A DNA stretch of 64,000 nucleotides from Nemophila menziesii (taxonomy: Eukaryota > Streptophyta > Magnoliopsida > Boraginales > Hydrophyllaceae): contig JARWIR010000024.1 in NCBI GenBank assembly GCA_029959085.1, positions 18,092,296 to 18,156,295 on the forward strand, given 5' to 3'. The translations under genes were made by a program, and so were the position numbers. The stretch's first letter is position 1, and each line of letters opens with the position of its first letter. Shown piece by piece: positions 43,442 through 56,138 of the stretch. A model generated the notes under the pieces. The model was not told where the DNA came from. It searched no databases and saw only the letters and a program-made list of their open reading frames with translations.

Positions 43442-46400
43442 CTAAGGAGTCTCGGGGAGGTACATGACCTCCCCGGGATGTGGATCTTCCGAGCGATTGG
43501 TATCTTCACCTCCATGGTATATCTTTAATCTATGAACGTTCACCATGAAGGTACGGTTCTCTAGCGAATGTTCTATTTCTTTAGCTCCATGAGGTGTAAC
43601 TTTGGTCACAATGTATGGACCTGACCACTTAGACCTTAACTTACCCGGATAATTGCTGAACTTTGAATTATACTTCAATACTCTTTGCCCCACTTCAAAG
43701 TTCTTTGTACGAATCCGATTGTCATGCCATTTCTTCGTGTTTTCTTTGTAAAGTTTAGCATTTTCATAGGCATTCAATCGGAATTCGTCAAGTTCATTAA
43801 GCTTCATCATACGATTCTTTCCGGCTAAGATAGGATCTAAGTTCAACTGCGCAATCGCCCAATAGGCACTCATTTCAAGCTTTAGAGGTAAGTTACAAGC
43901 CTTACCATACACCATACGATAGGGAGATGCACCAACTGGAGTCTTGAACGCAGTACGATAAGCCCACAACGCATCATCTAACTTCATTGACCAATCTTTT
44001 CTTGTAGGACCAACGGTTTTCTCTAGGATTGACTTGACTTCACGATTCGAAACTTCAGCTTGACCATTGGATTGTGGATGATATGCAGTAGATACACGGT
44101 GTCTTACTCCATACTTCTCTAGAACAGTCTTCAAATATTTATTAACGAAATGAGATCCTCCATCGCTAATAATCACTCTAGGTGTGTCATGTCTAGTGAA
44201 AATATGTGACTTCAAGAACTTAATCACCACTCGTGAATCATTGGTGGGTAAAGCCACCGCTTCTACCCACTTAGACACGTAATCAACAGCTAATAAGATG
44301 TAGAGGTTACCATTTGAAGGAACGAAAGGACCCATAAAGTCTATACCCCAAACATCGAATATCTCAACTTCTAACACATTATTACGTGGCATCTCATCCC
44401 TCGTGGATATGTTTCCGGTAAACTGGCATCTCGTACATCTCTTAACATATTCATGACAATCTTTAACAAGAGAAGGCCAGTAAAAACCTGATTGGAATAC
44501 CTTAGCAGCAGTTCTATCTCCCTTGAAATGTCCTCCATAGAGTGAATCATGGCATCCAGCTATAATGGCTTCAGTTTCCTCCCCTGCTACACATTTTCGT
44601 ATCATTTGGTCAGCACAAACTTTGTAGAGGAAAGGATCCTCCCAAAAGAACTGTCTAGCACGATGACCTAACCTCTTTCTTTCTTGATAAGTAGACCCTT
44701 CAGGAAAAACACCACTCACCACTAAATTCGCAATATCTGCATACCAAGGAGCTTCATAATCATGAACAAAAAATAAACTCTCGTCAGGAAATTCTTCTCT
44801 AACTGCTTCAGTACCACTATTCATCTCTGAACCTTCTAGACGCGATAGATGATCTGCAACCTGATTCTCACAACCCTTTCTATCTTTGATCTCTAAATCG
44901 AACTCTTGAAGTAATAAAACCCATCTGATTAACCTCGGTTTCGCATCATTCTTTTCCATGAGATATCTAATCGCGGAATGATCTGTATAAACAATAACTT
45001 TCGCTCCAAGAAGATAAGAGCAAAATTTATCAAATGAATACACAACTGCTAGCAACTCTTTTTCTGTAACTGTGTAATTAACTTGAGCACCATTAAAAGT
45101 TTTGCTAGCATAGTAAATCGAATGAAAAACCTTCTCTTTTCTCTGTCCCAATACAGCTCCCATACACAAATCACTCGCATCACACATAACCTCAAACGGT
45201 AAATTCCAATCTGGAGGTAATACTATAGGAGCAGAAATAAGCTTTTCCTTGATTTCTTGGAAAGCCGCTAAACAAGCTTCATCAAAAAGGAATTTGGAAT
45301 CCTTTTCAAGTAAGTTGCATAAATGTTTAGCAATCTTAGAAAAGTCTTTAATAAAACGCCTATAAAAGCCAGCATGGCCCAACAAACTTCTAACCCCTTT
45401 AACAGAAACAGGAGGGGGAAGAGTTTTAATTACCTCAATCTTTGCTCTATCGACCTCTAATCCAGCATTCGAAACTTTGTGACCCAGAACGATACCTTCG
45501 CAAACCATGAAATGACACTTCTCCCAGTTTAAGACCAAATCTGTTTCTTTGCATCTAATCAACACTTTCTCCAAGTTGTCTAAACATCTATCGAAATCAT
45601 CACCAAACACGGAGAAATCGTCCATAAACACTTCAAGAAAATTATCGATCATATCCCAGAAGATGGCCATCATACATCTTTGAAAGGTAGCAGGAGCATT
45701 ACACAACCCAAAAGGCATTTTGCGATATGCAAAAGTACCAAAGGGGCATGTAAATGTAGTTTTATGTTGATCTTCTGGAGCCACGTAAATCTAATTATAC
45801 CCGGAGTAACCATCCAAGAAGCAATAGTACTCTCTTCCGGCTAATTTATCTAGCATTTGATCAATGAAGGGAAGAGGGAAATGATCTTTTCTGGTGGCTT
45901 TGTTCAGCTTTCTATAATCCATGCAAACTCTCCAACCAACTACCGTTCTTGAAGGAATCGCCTCATTTTTATCATTAAGAACTGTTGTCATTCCTCCTTT
46001 CTTCGGTACACACTGAACTGGACTCACCCATTCACTACTCGAGATGGGATAAATAATCCCTGCATCTAAAAGCTTGATCACCTCTTTCTTAACCACATCC
46101 TTCATAACGGGCATTAATCTCCTTTGACCTTCAACTGAGCGTGCGTTGTCATCTTTAAGCATGATTTTGTGTTGACAATAGGATGGACTAATGCCTTTGA
46201 TATCAGCAATTGTCCAACCTATTGCCTCTTTGTTGGCTCTCAACACACGCAACAGTTTATCTTCTTGAGGACCTGTTAAATTTGCTGAAACAATAACAGG
46301 TAGAGTTTCATTAGTACCTAAATACGCATACCTCAAGTGTGCTGGTAACGGCTTTTCTTCCAATTCCGGAGGAGATTCAATTGAAGGCTTCTTTTTAGGA

Positions 46401-46952
46401 ATAATCTCCCCCGGTTCTCTCACAGGTTCATAGGCAAGACGCCTATACTTTGGATTTTCAGAATTGAGAGCTGCCACTGTTTCGGCAAGCTCTTCCATCA
46501 TCTCAGGCATATCTAATGTTAGAGCGGCATGCAAAATATCATCATAATTAAAACAATCAAATACCTCTTGCGATGCCTGCTCAACTACATCCATCTGGAA
46601 GCAATCTTCTTGAGAATCTGGAAATTTCATAGCTCGGAACACATTGAATTTGACATCCTCGTCTTGGATCCTCATCGTTAATTCGCCATTTTCTACATCA
46701 ATCAATGTACGCCCCGTGGCTAGGAATGGTCTTCCCAAAATAATGGGGACATTCCTATCCGCGTCGTATTCAAGGATAACGAAATCAACAGGAAATATAA
46801 GCGTACCTGCCTTAACGAGGACATCTTCAATTCGGCCTTCAGGATGTGCAAGAGACTTGTCCGCCTTTGCAAGACCATAGAACTGGGTCTTGCTTCTCCA
46901 ATGTTTAGCCTATCAAAAATCGACTTGGGCATCAAATTGATGCTCGCTCCCA
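43442..46952 (-). pseudogene. G2 pol: protease, RT, RNase H, integrase
   Basis: Protease has [12 protein letters not shown] (the D-x-G-A site, near 46,950) and [13 protein letters not shown]. It is broken by a one-base loss near 47,014, before the active site, and another near 46,876. Reverse transcriptase has [36 protein letters not shown] and catalytic FMDDF, interrupted by a single TAG at 45,791-45,793 where Gln is expected ([11 protein letters not shown]). RNase H follows with MCDASD and [11 protein letters not shown]. Integrase has an HHCC finger (GGHFKGD..., CTRCQ), catalytic Asp in GIDFMGPF, Asp in ISDGGSHF and Glu in [10 protein letters not shown], plus a GPY module. No chromodomain. 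From RT to the end only one nonsense codon is seen. Confidence 0.88.
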
Positions 46953-49079
46953 AATCGCATAGCGCTTTTCCTTTCCATTCTTCTCCAATCGATATCGGAA
47001 TTGTGAAACTCCCTGGTCAACTAACTTTGGAGGTAATTTACTTTGACAAATCGCACTACATTCTTCAGGAAGACCAATCATCTCATTATCACAGTATGCC
47101 CTTTTGTTAGTGAGGGCCCTTTTCAAAAACTTCGTATACTTAGGAATATCTCGAATAGCCTCTAGCAACGGAATATTAATACTAAGGCCCTTCACTCTAT
47201 TAAAGAATTTCTGAAAATCGGCCAAGTCACCCTTTTTCTGAACTCGAGATGGAAACGGTGGTGGAGGGCGATTACTAACAATATCATCTTTCTTCTTTGG
47301 AATTTCAATCGGCCTCTCTATTTCTTCAACCTCAACATCTTTCTCATTCTCACTCACTTCCTTTTCTTTTCTCGGAACTTCTTTCTCTTTCATAACGGGA
47401 AAAGGAGGTGGAGGGAGGTTCTTACAACTTCTTAGTGTAACAGCTTTGCAATCTTCATGTTGTCTTGGATTTTCTGTGTCACTAGGGAGTTTCCCTTGTG
47501 GACGCTGATTAAGCTGTTTTTCGAATTGATCCATCTGATTCTGTAATAACTTCATATTTGCATCAAATGCTTGTTGGCGTTCCATAGCTTGTGTCTGAAG
47601 AGCAATTAAACTTTCAACGGTTTTTTAAAGGGTAACTACTCCTTCTTGTGGAGGGGCAGGTAAAGCTTTTTGGTTCATGGTTTCATTATAACTATCTTGA
47701 GGAGCTTGTCTCTGAACATAATTTCCCTGATTCTGTCCTCCTTGATAATTATTATGTGGTCTTGGATTGAAATTGTTACCTTGGGGACGCGGCTGATACA
47801 CATATGTAGGATTGGCTGCCCCACTAGGATTTGAATATTGAAACCCAGGATGGTTTCTGTTAGGCTGATATCCATTACCACTCGAATTAAAGTTGCCTCT
47901 TTTGGAGACAAACATCACGGATTCTTGGTTATTCTGACAATTCTCCCAACTATGATCATTAACACCGCAATACTCACATCCATACATCTCTTGTGCAACC
48001 TTTACCTCACCTCTTTTGTTCGAAAAACCTTCTTTCACGACTAAAGTAAGTTGTCTCAATTGTTGTTCTAGTGTGGATTGAATCTTTGTCTCTAAGGAGA
48101 TGAACTTTTCTTCAATGTTGACATTATTAACTCCTCCTCTAACTGGTGTTCTTACGGTATTCCACCCAACTTCATTATCAACTGTTCTATCCAAAATAAT
48201 TCTTGCATACGCAGGTTGAACTCGCAAAAACGCACCACCACACAACAAATCTAAATCTTTCCTAGAGCCACCCTCAAGACCATTATAAAAAATCTTCATT
48301 TGTTGTTGTTCAGTAAGGTCATGATTTGGGACTCTTCGCAAACACCTTTGAAATCTAGCCCAACTTTTACCCAAAGTCTTATCATACTCTTGCTTGAAAT
48401 GTGTCAACTCTAGTTCAGCATCTAACCTCATATTAGACGGATAATACCTGTTGAAAAACGCAGTTTCTAATTGTTCCCAGTTTGTTATCTTCGTAGGATC
48501 TTGCGTATCGTGCCATTCACTCGCTCCATCTATAACGAAAAATCGAAACACAGCAAAGTACATCTGTTCTTTTGAAACTCCTTGTGTGATGTAAGAATCA
48601 CATATCTGCTTAAATTTTTGTACCGCTCGAAGAGGATCTTCTCCAGCTTTACCACGAAAATTTCCAAAATTTTGGAATTGAGCTTACATACCCGAATCTG
48701 GACGGAACCTCGGAACATCTATATCTGGAGCACCTACCCCTATAGCAGGAGCACGGAATGGAACTTCTGGTGGACCATTAACAAACCATGGATCGTGGTT
48801 AACTACCATTTGAACTTGAACTTGAGGATTAAGATTGCCTGGTGGAGCTAGAGGATTAAGAACTTGTGGCGCTATGGGTTGGCCATTCGCATCTAGCTGA
48901 GCTTGTCCGTTATTGTTTTGTTGATTCTGAAGATTTATGTTCTCCATTATGTGTATTAATTCTTCTACTTCTAAGGCTTCTTGTTCTCTCCTTCTCTTGT
49001 TAGCAAGTCTGATTAGCGATTCTGGATTATTAAGGATCGGAGGTGTTGGCTCTAGATCCTTAAAGAGTCTTCTTCGCAT
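46932..49079 (-). pseudogene. G2 gag
   Basis: One reading frame from the ATG at 49,079 (MRRRLFKDLEPTPP). It is interrupted by two TAA codons, after PDSGM near 48,684 and after GVVTL at 47,625. Domains: a Pro/Asn-rich N-terminal region, a retrotransposon gag domain (WHDTQDPTKITNWEQLETAFFNRYYP, given in two parts: WHDTQDP and WEQLETAFFNRYYP), and a zinc knuckle CEYCGVNDHSWENC near 47,950. An Asn/Gln/Pro-rich segment and a charged linker follow, then the pre-protease block IPKYTKFLKRALTNKRAY. The frame ends in the frameshift before protease. Gag and protease would be continuous without these changes. Confidence 0.82.
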
Positions 49080-49190
49080 ACACCAAACCTAAAAACCTGA
49101 GAAAAATAAACAAACAAAAAGCGTAAAACTGATAAAATAAAATAAATGCAACTATACTAAAGGATAAACACTGTGGTCACACGCTACCGT

Positions 49191-49208
49191 CCCCGGCAGC
49201 GGCGCCAA
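49191..49208 (-). other. G2 primer-binding site (tRNA-Asp-like)
   Basis: TGGCGCCGCTGCCGGGGA on the minus strand, six bases from the LTR end at 49,215. Same 18 bases as in G1. Confidence 0.82.
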
Positions 49209-49214
49209 AAACTT

Positions 49215-52200
49215 GGTGGTCCTTTGTGTGTTCTAAAATAAATGCAAATGTAATCGAACCACAACCGCAAGTGTACGGTTGTCCCAAGTAGTAATAAGTG
49301 ATTCTAGGATCGTGCGAAGGGATGGTTTGGCTAACTACAATGCTTATCAAATAATGAATGGTTGCACTTATGAAAACAAATAAAGAAATAATGATTGATT
49401 TGGTTTTTGTATTAATTCTAAGTAATAAAAGACTAATAAGAAAATGCAATTAAAAGCTAAGACGCAAGTAAATAAGTGTAAAACGCAAGTATGAGAAGAT
49501 AGCACTTGAGAACGCAAGGGATCCTCCTAATTCTATTTCATAGCTGTTCTGTTTAAGGGCTAAATTGGTCAATTACAATGGTCGGGATTCTAAATTCCTT
49601 ATACCCCCGTCAGGGTGGACTATAAGGCTATCCTAGAGTGTCACTAGTCCCGTCAGGGTAAATATGATCCACTTTTAGATGTTTAAGTTAATTACCTCAT
49701 TGGCCCTAAAATTAGCTAAGTTCGTCAGAATCAATAGCTTCTATTTTAGATTGAATAAATATTTCCGAACCTAAACCCTCTGTCAGGATGATCCAATCGC
49801 CACTAATTGGAATAGCCTAGATACTAACACCTGTTCTTAGTTCATGACTCTAAAAACAGTAAATAATCTTAATTTATCGAAAAGAGTAAAAGCCCCAATC
49901 TAATTTAATTTAACAGAAACCCAAATTCAGGACATGAAATTCAATAGAATTGGGATTTACCCATAAATCATTCTCAAGCACTATAATGGAATTAGCTCAT
50001 ACTAATTGAAAAGAAAACTAAATTAATTGAAGTGGAATTCATTATGTATTACAGAATTGGTGGGTCCTAGGGTGTTATAAAATTAAGTGCAAAATAAAGG
50101 AACCACTTAACCGCAAGTGTACGGTTGTCCCAAGTAATATATGATAAACAAGTTCGTTCTCAGGGACGGATTAGGTTCAACCCAAATATCAATCAAGTAG
50201 TAGGAATAATTGCTAAACAGAAAAATAAAAGATAGAGTTTTTGTTTGGTTTTTGTAAATTAAAAGATGCAAATAAAGTAAAGACTAAAGATTAAATTAAC
50301 AGAAAAGAAATAAAGCAAATAAACGACTAACTTCAGATAAGAGAGATACTTGATCCTCGCAAAGGAATCCACTTAATCAATATAATCTATGTTATGTCTA
50401 AGGGCAGAATTGGAATTATAATATTAGTCGGGACTCTAATATCTCCTAGCCCCCTGTCGGGTGGACCTAGAAGCTATCCTAAAGTATTATAAACACCTGT
50501 ATGGTCGAATATATCTCTTCGGATGATATGATTTTACCTCTTTGGCTATGTAACTAGTTAAGCCTGTCGGTCAATAACGGACATTACACGGGTATTACCT
50601 AGATCTGTATTCAAACCCCCCTGTCGGATGATCACTTCGCCACTAAAGTGAATAGCCCAAATACTAACAGCTAATTCTAGTTGTTCCTAAAAGAATTAGT
50701 AATGAAAACAAAGTAATAACCAATATATAAAACTCAATCCTATTTAAATCTAAATAATCCCAAATTCAAAACATAGATTCATTAATTAAGGTTCATCCTT
50801 TTAATGCGATTCTCAAGTATAAAGAAATTTAGCTCATGATGAAATTAAAAACTAACATAAAAGAAAAGGAATTCATGTTCAAAATACAAAAGATAAATAA
50901 AAACCTAAAGGGTAGAATGACCATGGTTGGAAGAACAGAATTCCTCCAGCTTCTAGCTTCTTCTGTCCTTCGTGCTCTGACTTGAAAACCTTAAGCCTCT
51001 TGTGTAATTCTCTGAAGTGTATGAAAGTAGGAGGTTAAGGGGTGTATTTATAGGTGTTGGAGGACCCTAGGTCGAATTTTGCTTGGAGTGGAAGACAAGG
51101 CAAAGACTCTCAAATTCGTAGCTCTAAATTTTAGGAAAGGTAAGATTTGCTGCTGATTTGATTTGGTAATATCTTTTTCAATACTTATCCGTTTGAGAAG
51201 TTCCAATATATGAAACTGATTGTCTTGGAAAGAGCTTTCTATTGGTGCAGACCACTCATCCAGAATCCTAGCCAATCTTTTATTATGATTTAATCTCTAA
51301 AACGTGGCTGGATTTTCAGATTCACAAGGCAGCTTTATCTTTTCCTCCTTTGAATAAATCTTTCCTAAATCTTCTTATTTCCATGTAAATCTTCTTTCCT
51401 TTCATCTTTATCTTGACTTGGCATCTAAGTAATTACCATTTATCTTTAAAAGTTTCACATTAAATAAATAATTAAACCGCATATGCTTAAAAAGAATAAA
51501 TCAATAAATCAGGACAACGAAATAGGAAAGTGTACTCTAAAAATAGAAACTTGACTAGAAATCACTTCCTAACACTCTAAAATACACTAAGACTTTATTC
51601 TCACTTTTTCTCCTTGGATTGGTCTTTCATGAAATTCGAGAACCAATTAACTTTGCATTTAAAAATAGTCAAATTTACGCACAAAAGCTCAGATTCTGCA
51701 AATAGTTAATTTCCAAGGGGAGAAAGTGTAATATGATCAAATAAGCTTAAAAGTCTATCAAACAAGTCATTTATTCACCTAAAAGGATGTCTCCAAGGGG
51801 CTAATAATTAGAACAAATCGGGAGACATCAAGAATTAAAATTAAAAGAAACCTAATTTCTGGAATTGGAATGACTGAGAACGGAAATATAGACCCTCTCC
51901 AGCTCTTGCAGCTTCTTCTTTCTTCCTTCTGTTGCTTCTCTCTGATGTTTAATCTTGTAAAAAGTGAATTGTGTGAAAAATAAGTCAAGAGCTCCTTTTA
52001 TAAGTAGAAAATCGGATTAGGGCTTGTACCTAATAATAAAACACTAATTAAATGTCCAAGCCCAATTTCTAAGCCCAAAATCCCGTAACTGCTGCACCAC
52101 CTTCACTAAAACGGCTTTTCCCGCTTCATTATAACTCCGATTGACTTGATTCCAGTTTCTAAAGTTCCGTAACTCGATAAGGAATGTTTTCTCTTCAAAG

Positions 52201-52555
52201 GCCAGCGGCTAAATCATCCCTTAAGCGCCTTGAAATCAGCAATTTTTGGCCTGTTTTCCAGATTTGCAGCTCTAAAATCAAATTCTTTTCGGGATTTATC
52301 TTCAAGTCTTGACTCCATATCACGATCTTTGACTCTCTTCTCGGATTCCATTCCTAGCTAATAATTAAAACCTACAAACTTTCCACTAAAATACACAAGA
52401 TTACGCGTAAAAGTTTAATAAATCAAAATTACTAGAAATAAAATGGAAATTCCGGATTATTACATTTTTAACTCAAAAGTCTATTAAAATAATCAAATAA
52501 ACATAAAAAATGATGTCTCCCAAGGGTCGAAAATAAGAACATTAGGGAGACATCA
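49215..52555 (-). repeat. G2 5' LTR, interrupted by a solo LTR
   Basis: On the plus strand it starts TGGTGGTCC and ends GGGAGACATCA. Without the nested solo LTR and its 5-bp duplication it is about 1.56 kb, similar in size to the LTRs of G1. It contains the conserved CGCAAGTGTACGGTTGTCCC block near its primer-site end, also present in the nested solo LTR. Confidence 0.85.
50058..51830 (-). mobile_element. solo LTR nested in the G2 5' LTR
   Basis: 1,773 bp. It starts TGGTGGGTCC and ends GGAGACATCA on the plus strand, with a perfect 5-bp target duplication AGAAT (50,053-50,057 and 51,831-51,835). The other G2 LTR shows the empty site with one AGAAT near 38,745. It is a related but distinct LTR family, longer than that of G2. 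Internal sequence is lost, as expected from recombination between two LTRs. Confidence 0.9.
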
Positions 52556-53942
52556 ATATACCGTGTCAAAAGCATAATTCTACAATGCACCGTATATATA
52601 TGTGTATATATATCCTTTATATATATCCTATTAAGTTTGTTTGGAAGAAATATATCGTTAGCAAATATAACCTAAGTGAAGCTCCTAAAGGGTTCCTCCC
52701 TTGATCCATGCGCACCAATGACCTAGGGCCTGCATATTTTAACAGAGTAACTCAGTCAAACAAAAATTAATGCTTTTCAAAAGCTGAGATTTAGTGAGGA
52801 TTACCTTCTGCGATTAGACATAGTTAAGTACTAATCAAGATTGTTTGCGAATTTGTATATCTCTTTTTGTCAATCCACCACAATGGCATCGTTTGTAAAT
52901 TTCTCCTCTGGAAGATGACAAGGAAACCCATAAGCATGTGATGAAATAGACTTATGTTGTTGTATGAATGAACTGCTCAATATCAAGTGATTTTTGGATG
53001 GACTTGATCGGTGGGTAATATGTGTGATATATTTGTGATGCATAAAGATTTCGATTTACCTCGATGTGGACCATGCAGCCACTCTACCAAAAAAGTGTAT
53101 AAGCACTCCTCTTCTCCATTTTTAAAGCGGTGTTTTTTATGGCACACCTATCAAATATACAAATCAAACGATGTTAAGCAAAACAAATTTCCTATGATAG
53201 CTATAAAACTAAGTGATAATTGTTACTTGGAGAAACAAAACATGTTTTTTTAAATTTCAAATGAATGTACAATCAAGCTTTCAAACTTCCTTGGGTCTTT
53301 TGTTGAAGAAATTTGCTAATGGAGGATTGGGGATGAAAACTGTTAGATTGTCAAGTAGAGAGACCTCCTTACAAAATAGGGGTGGAAGGAGATGCATAAA
53401 ACCAAGATTTATGGATGATAGTGATGAATAAAAAATAATTTTTAAACTGGGGTATTTGTTGGAATGTAAGGAATGTGTATGTGGCTTCATTTTGTTGGAT
53501 GACAGAGTTTGGATAGGCAGAGGAGCTGCTAAGGAAAAAAACGATTTTCTCTGTTTGATCAGTCTATTTGCAGTAGCAATTAGTTGGAAATATTAAGAAT
53601 ATACAATAGGAGATTATTTGGGGCAGCCATTTAAGTATGTAACACTTCTTGTGGCGCATTGTACATGACAGATTGCTCACTGGTACAACATTGATACTTA
53701 GAGGAATTGGATTATGAAATTGGTAATTTAACTTATATATAGTAACAAAAAATTTCAAATAGAATACCAAATGCATAATTACATAATCAATCAAAAATGC
53801 ATTGACTTTCAACATCACTCCCACTAGTTATAATTACTTACTAAGTTTAAAAAACTTTAAATTTTGTAATATATTTGCTTTATAATTTATTTTTTCCTGG
53901 ATATGCATAAAAGTGAAATAAAAAAGAAATTAGACGAAAAAC
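52556..53942. other. no recognised gene
   Basis: Begins with TA-rich sequence right after the G2 LTR. Short ORFs occur, for example a plus-strand frame ending CIKPRFMDDSDE at 53,431, but none is recognised or repeated in the window. It could hold host-gene remnants. No LTR, hairpin or tandem repeat was noticed. Confidence 0.35.
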
Positions 53943-54131
53943 TCACGCTTTCACAACCGAGTCGTAATATTTGAGATCATCATGATGATTCTTGTACAAA
54001 GCGCAAACCTCGCGGCCTTTCACGGTTTCCATAGAATAGTGGTCATGCTGAAGCTGCTCTGAGATTAGACGAAAACGCCTAACAAATTTTTCAACTTTAG
54101 TTCCTGTTTCAAACCCATTGGATTTAAATTT
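53943..54131 (-). pseudogene. unrecognised pseudogene, 3' part (split by copia)
   Basis: On the minus strand an open stretch continues across the copia insertion and reads NGFETGTKVEKFVRRFRLI, then HYSMETVKGREVCALYKNHH, ending with a stop at 53,943-53,945. The upstream part is at 61,723-61,935. It looks like the C-terminal end of a host protein. The family is not recognised. It is disabled by the insertion and by stops and a frameshift in the other part. Confidence 0.45.
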
Positions 54132-54555
54132 TGAAAGAATTAATTAAAATAAATAAATATTATATATTTATTTATTTTATTTCTTTGTCCGCCAATATTT
54201 AGTTACAGTATTGTATTTTGAATTTAAACATTTAAATTCAATCTAGGAGTTATTTATTTTATAACCACCCACCACTTATAAGGGAGTTGTAAGTCAAACA
54301 CATCTCTAACTCTAATATCATTCTACGCCATATAACTTCTCTCTCTTTTCTCTGCAAAAAAAAGATTTAAACACAAAAATCAATTAATCAGAGGCTCTTA
54401 GGTGGTGATTTCAGAGGTCTTTCTTCCAGTAAGAAGATCCACGGCCACAAGATTATCCAGTTTTCATTCGATTTGATTCCGCTGCTCTTCAAGAGGTATT
54501 CCTGTTAAAACCTCTTGTTCATTAATTATTATCTAGTTATATATATAAACTTTCA
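54132..54555 (+). repeat. copia 5' LTR
   Basis: 424 bp, TGAAAG...CTTTCA. AT-rich first third, then a TATA-like CTTATAAGGG region at about 54,276 and CTCTCTCTTTTCTCTGC before the end. A donor-like AAGAG|GTATTC lies near 54,494. Confidence 0.88.
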
Positions 54556-54557
54556 TA

Positions 54558-54569
54558 TGGTATCAGAGC
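54558..54569 (+). other. copia primer-binding site (initiator tRNA-Met)
   Basis: TGGTATCAGAGC two bases after the LTR, the standard plant copia primer site. Confidence 0.9.
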
Positions 54570-55110
54570 TTGAAAGTTTTTTTTAATTAGGTTTAATATT
54601 TTTTTTTAACAAAAAAAATATTGTCGAAATTTTTTGTTTTTGTCGACACTTTTTTTGTTTTGTGAATTAAGAGTACAATATTTTTGTGAATGCTACATGA
54701 GTTTCTGTAATATTTTTTCTTTATTCAAAAAGAGAGTCTCTGCGAGAATAAGTCTGGTCGTTTTTTTTTTGTATTGCTACTGCATAAGAACCCATGATAT
54801 ATAAGAGTTGACCATTTAATTGTTTGGTTCGTGTTCATAGATTTGTAATTTTTTTATCTACTCATGTTTCATGTCTTCTGTATGCATTTTGTTTTTGGAC
54901 AAATCTTAATTGGACTGTCTGTCCATTAGTGTTCTGGGGTGGTTCAAACCTAGGCAGTTCATACCAGTGACATGTAGCCTTACCAGTTTCACTGCCTTAA
55001 CTTATTATTAATGAACATAGTTCCTGGAAACATGGTGTATTCTGTTTTTTTTTCTAATCGAATTTGGTGTAATTTTTTTTTCTTCATTCTTATTTTTCTA
55101 TATGTAGAAA
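54570..55110. other. copia leader, T-rich, no ORF
   Basis: T-rich leader between the primer site and the accessory ORF. It ends in an acceptor-like TTATTTTTCTATATGTAG directly before the ORF start codon, which may mark a 3' splice site. Confidence 0.45.
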
Positions 55111-55692
55111 ATGATGGAAACACGATCCAGGGGATCACGGGAATCAAGGCTCCGCCTATTGATAGATTACCGAATGCTTCATAGGAACGTAAGAAATCCA
55201 AATGGACCACTAAGGGTTCATACACCACGTCGAGCAAGGACACCAGAACAAAAACAAACTTTGAGGAACAGTATTCGAGCTCTCCATTATAGGAAGAAAC
55301 CTCATCACACTCTAATTCAACACGTGGCAATTGTCAATAGGTTGATTCAGAATGTCATAGATTGGGGTGAGGCTGGCTTATGTTGTGATGATTGCATGGT
55401 GGTAGTCTTTCGTAAAACATTGCCGAGAGAGTTGCGTAGGGATTTAGATATCCTATGGGAGGATAAGTTTCCAGCTAACCATGTTCATGGAAGAGGTGAT
55501 ACATATGAGTGGCTTGTGTATGCTTTGACTGAATCTCACTTGTGGAGGCACTTCAATAGTTCCATAAGGTCGGAACAATGCAATTGTGGTATGCATTATC
55601 CAACCACTAATCTTGATAGATATTTTCTGAATGGAAAATATGAGGAAGTGAGATTTGAGGAGTCGATCCCTAAGTTAAGATATTGGATATGA
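55111..55692 (+). CDS. 193-codon accessory ORF in the copia leader, unknown
   Basis: A fully open frame in the sense strand, starting with two Met codons directly after an in-frame TAG and an acceptor-like site. The protein is basic, with an Arg-rich start (METRSRGSRESRLR) and a second basic patch (TPRRARTPEQKQ). The central part is mixed hydrophobic and charged, with clustered cysteines (LCCDDC). A later CNCGMHYP could bind metal with them. No resemblance to gag, pol or another recognised protein was found. Neighbouring gag and pol contain several nonsense and frameshift changes, while this frame has none. It could be a captured host gene, an accessory gene of this copia lineage, or a later insertion. 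Confidence 0.55.
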   Translation: MMETRSRGSRESRLRLLIDYRMLHRNVRNPNGPLRVHTPRRARTPEQKQTLRNSIRALHYRKKPHHTLIQHVAIVNRLIQNVIDWGEAGLCCDDCMVVVFRKTLPRELRRDLDILWEDKFPANHVHGRGDTYEWLVYALTESHLWRHFNSSIRSEQCNCGMHYPTTNLDRYFLNGKYEEVRFEESIPKLRYWI

Positions 55693-56138
55693 AAGGTGTT
55701 TGCTAGTTGAACTTGCAGTAGGTAGTTTGCTTAAGTAGGTTGATTTCTTCGATGTTTTTTCATTCCATGTTTGTTAGAAATTACATTAGTTGCTTTTATC
55801 CCTTTGATTTAGTATTTTCTTTATTGAACATGTTTTTTCTATTTACGTATGAATTCAAATATTTTTCTTTGCTTTTATGCTTTAGTTGTTTATTTTCATA
55901 CAATATCGCTCTATTTATGTTAGAGTAAGTGGAAGTTCTTGAAGAACTTATTTTGCGGTTAATGAAATTGATTGAATGATTAAGACAAACAAAATATAGT
56001 GATTCATGATTGGGAACATAGTGAACTTTCTTTATCACTTATTTTGTTATCTTTGTTATTCATTCCATTTGCATTAATAGCTTAGAGTTGTTAAATAAAT
56101 GTATGTTATTAATGGAAATCTCTTACTTTATAGAGAAA
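55693..56138. other. copia leader, second part, no gene
   Basis: AT-rich DNA between the accessory ORF and gag. Only short overlapping ORFs on both strands. Nothing recognised. Confidence 0.4.

Larger units (their letters stand above)
38547..52555 (-). mobile_element. G2: Athila-like Ty3/gypsy element with gag, pol and ORF3
   Basis: A large element on the minus strand. In transcription order it has the 5' LTR (49,215-52,555, interrupted by a solo LTR), primer-binding site, gag, protease, reverse transcriptase, RNase H, integrase, a spacer with GC-rich hairpin repeats, ORF3, a 3' UTR with conserved hairpins, the polypurine tract and a truncated 3' LTR. The tRNA-Asp-like primer site, FMDD reverse transcriptase, absence of a chromodomain, and an ORF after pol point to the Athila lineage. 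All ORFs carry nonsense or frameshift changes. Confidence 0.85.

Noticed and set aside
52980..53431. Plus-strand ORFs at 53,011-53,431 as a host gene
   Set aside because: Short, overlapping in different frames, no family recognised and no splice evidence strong enough to build a model.
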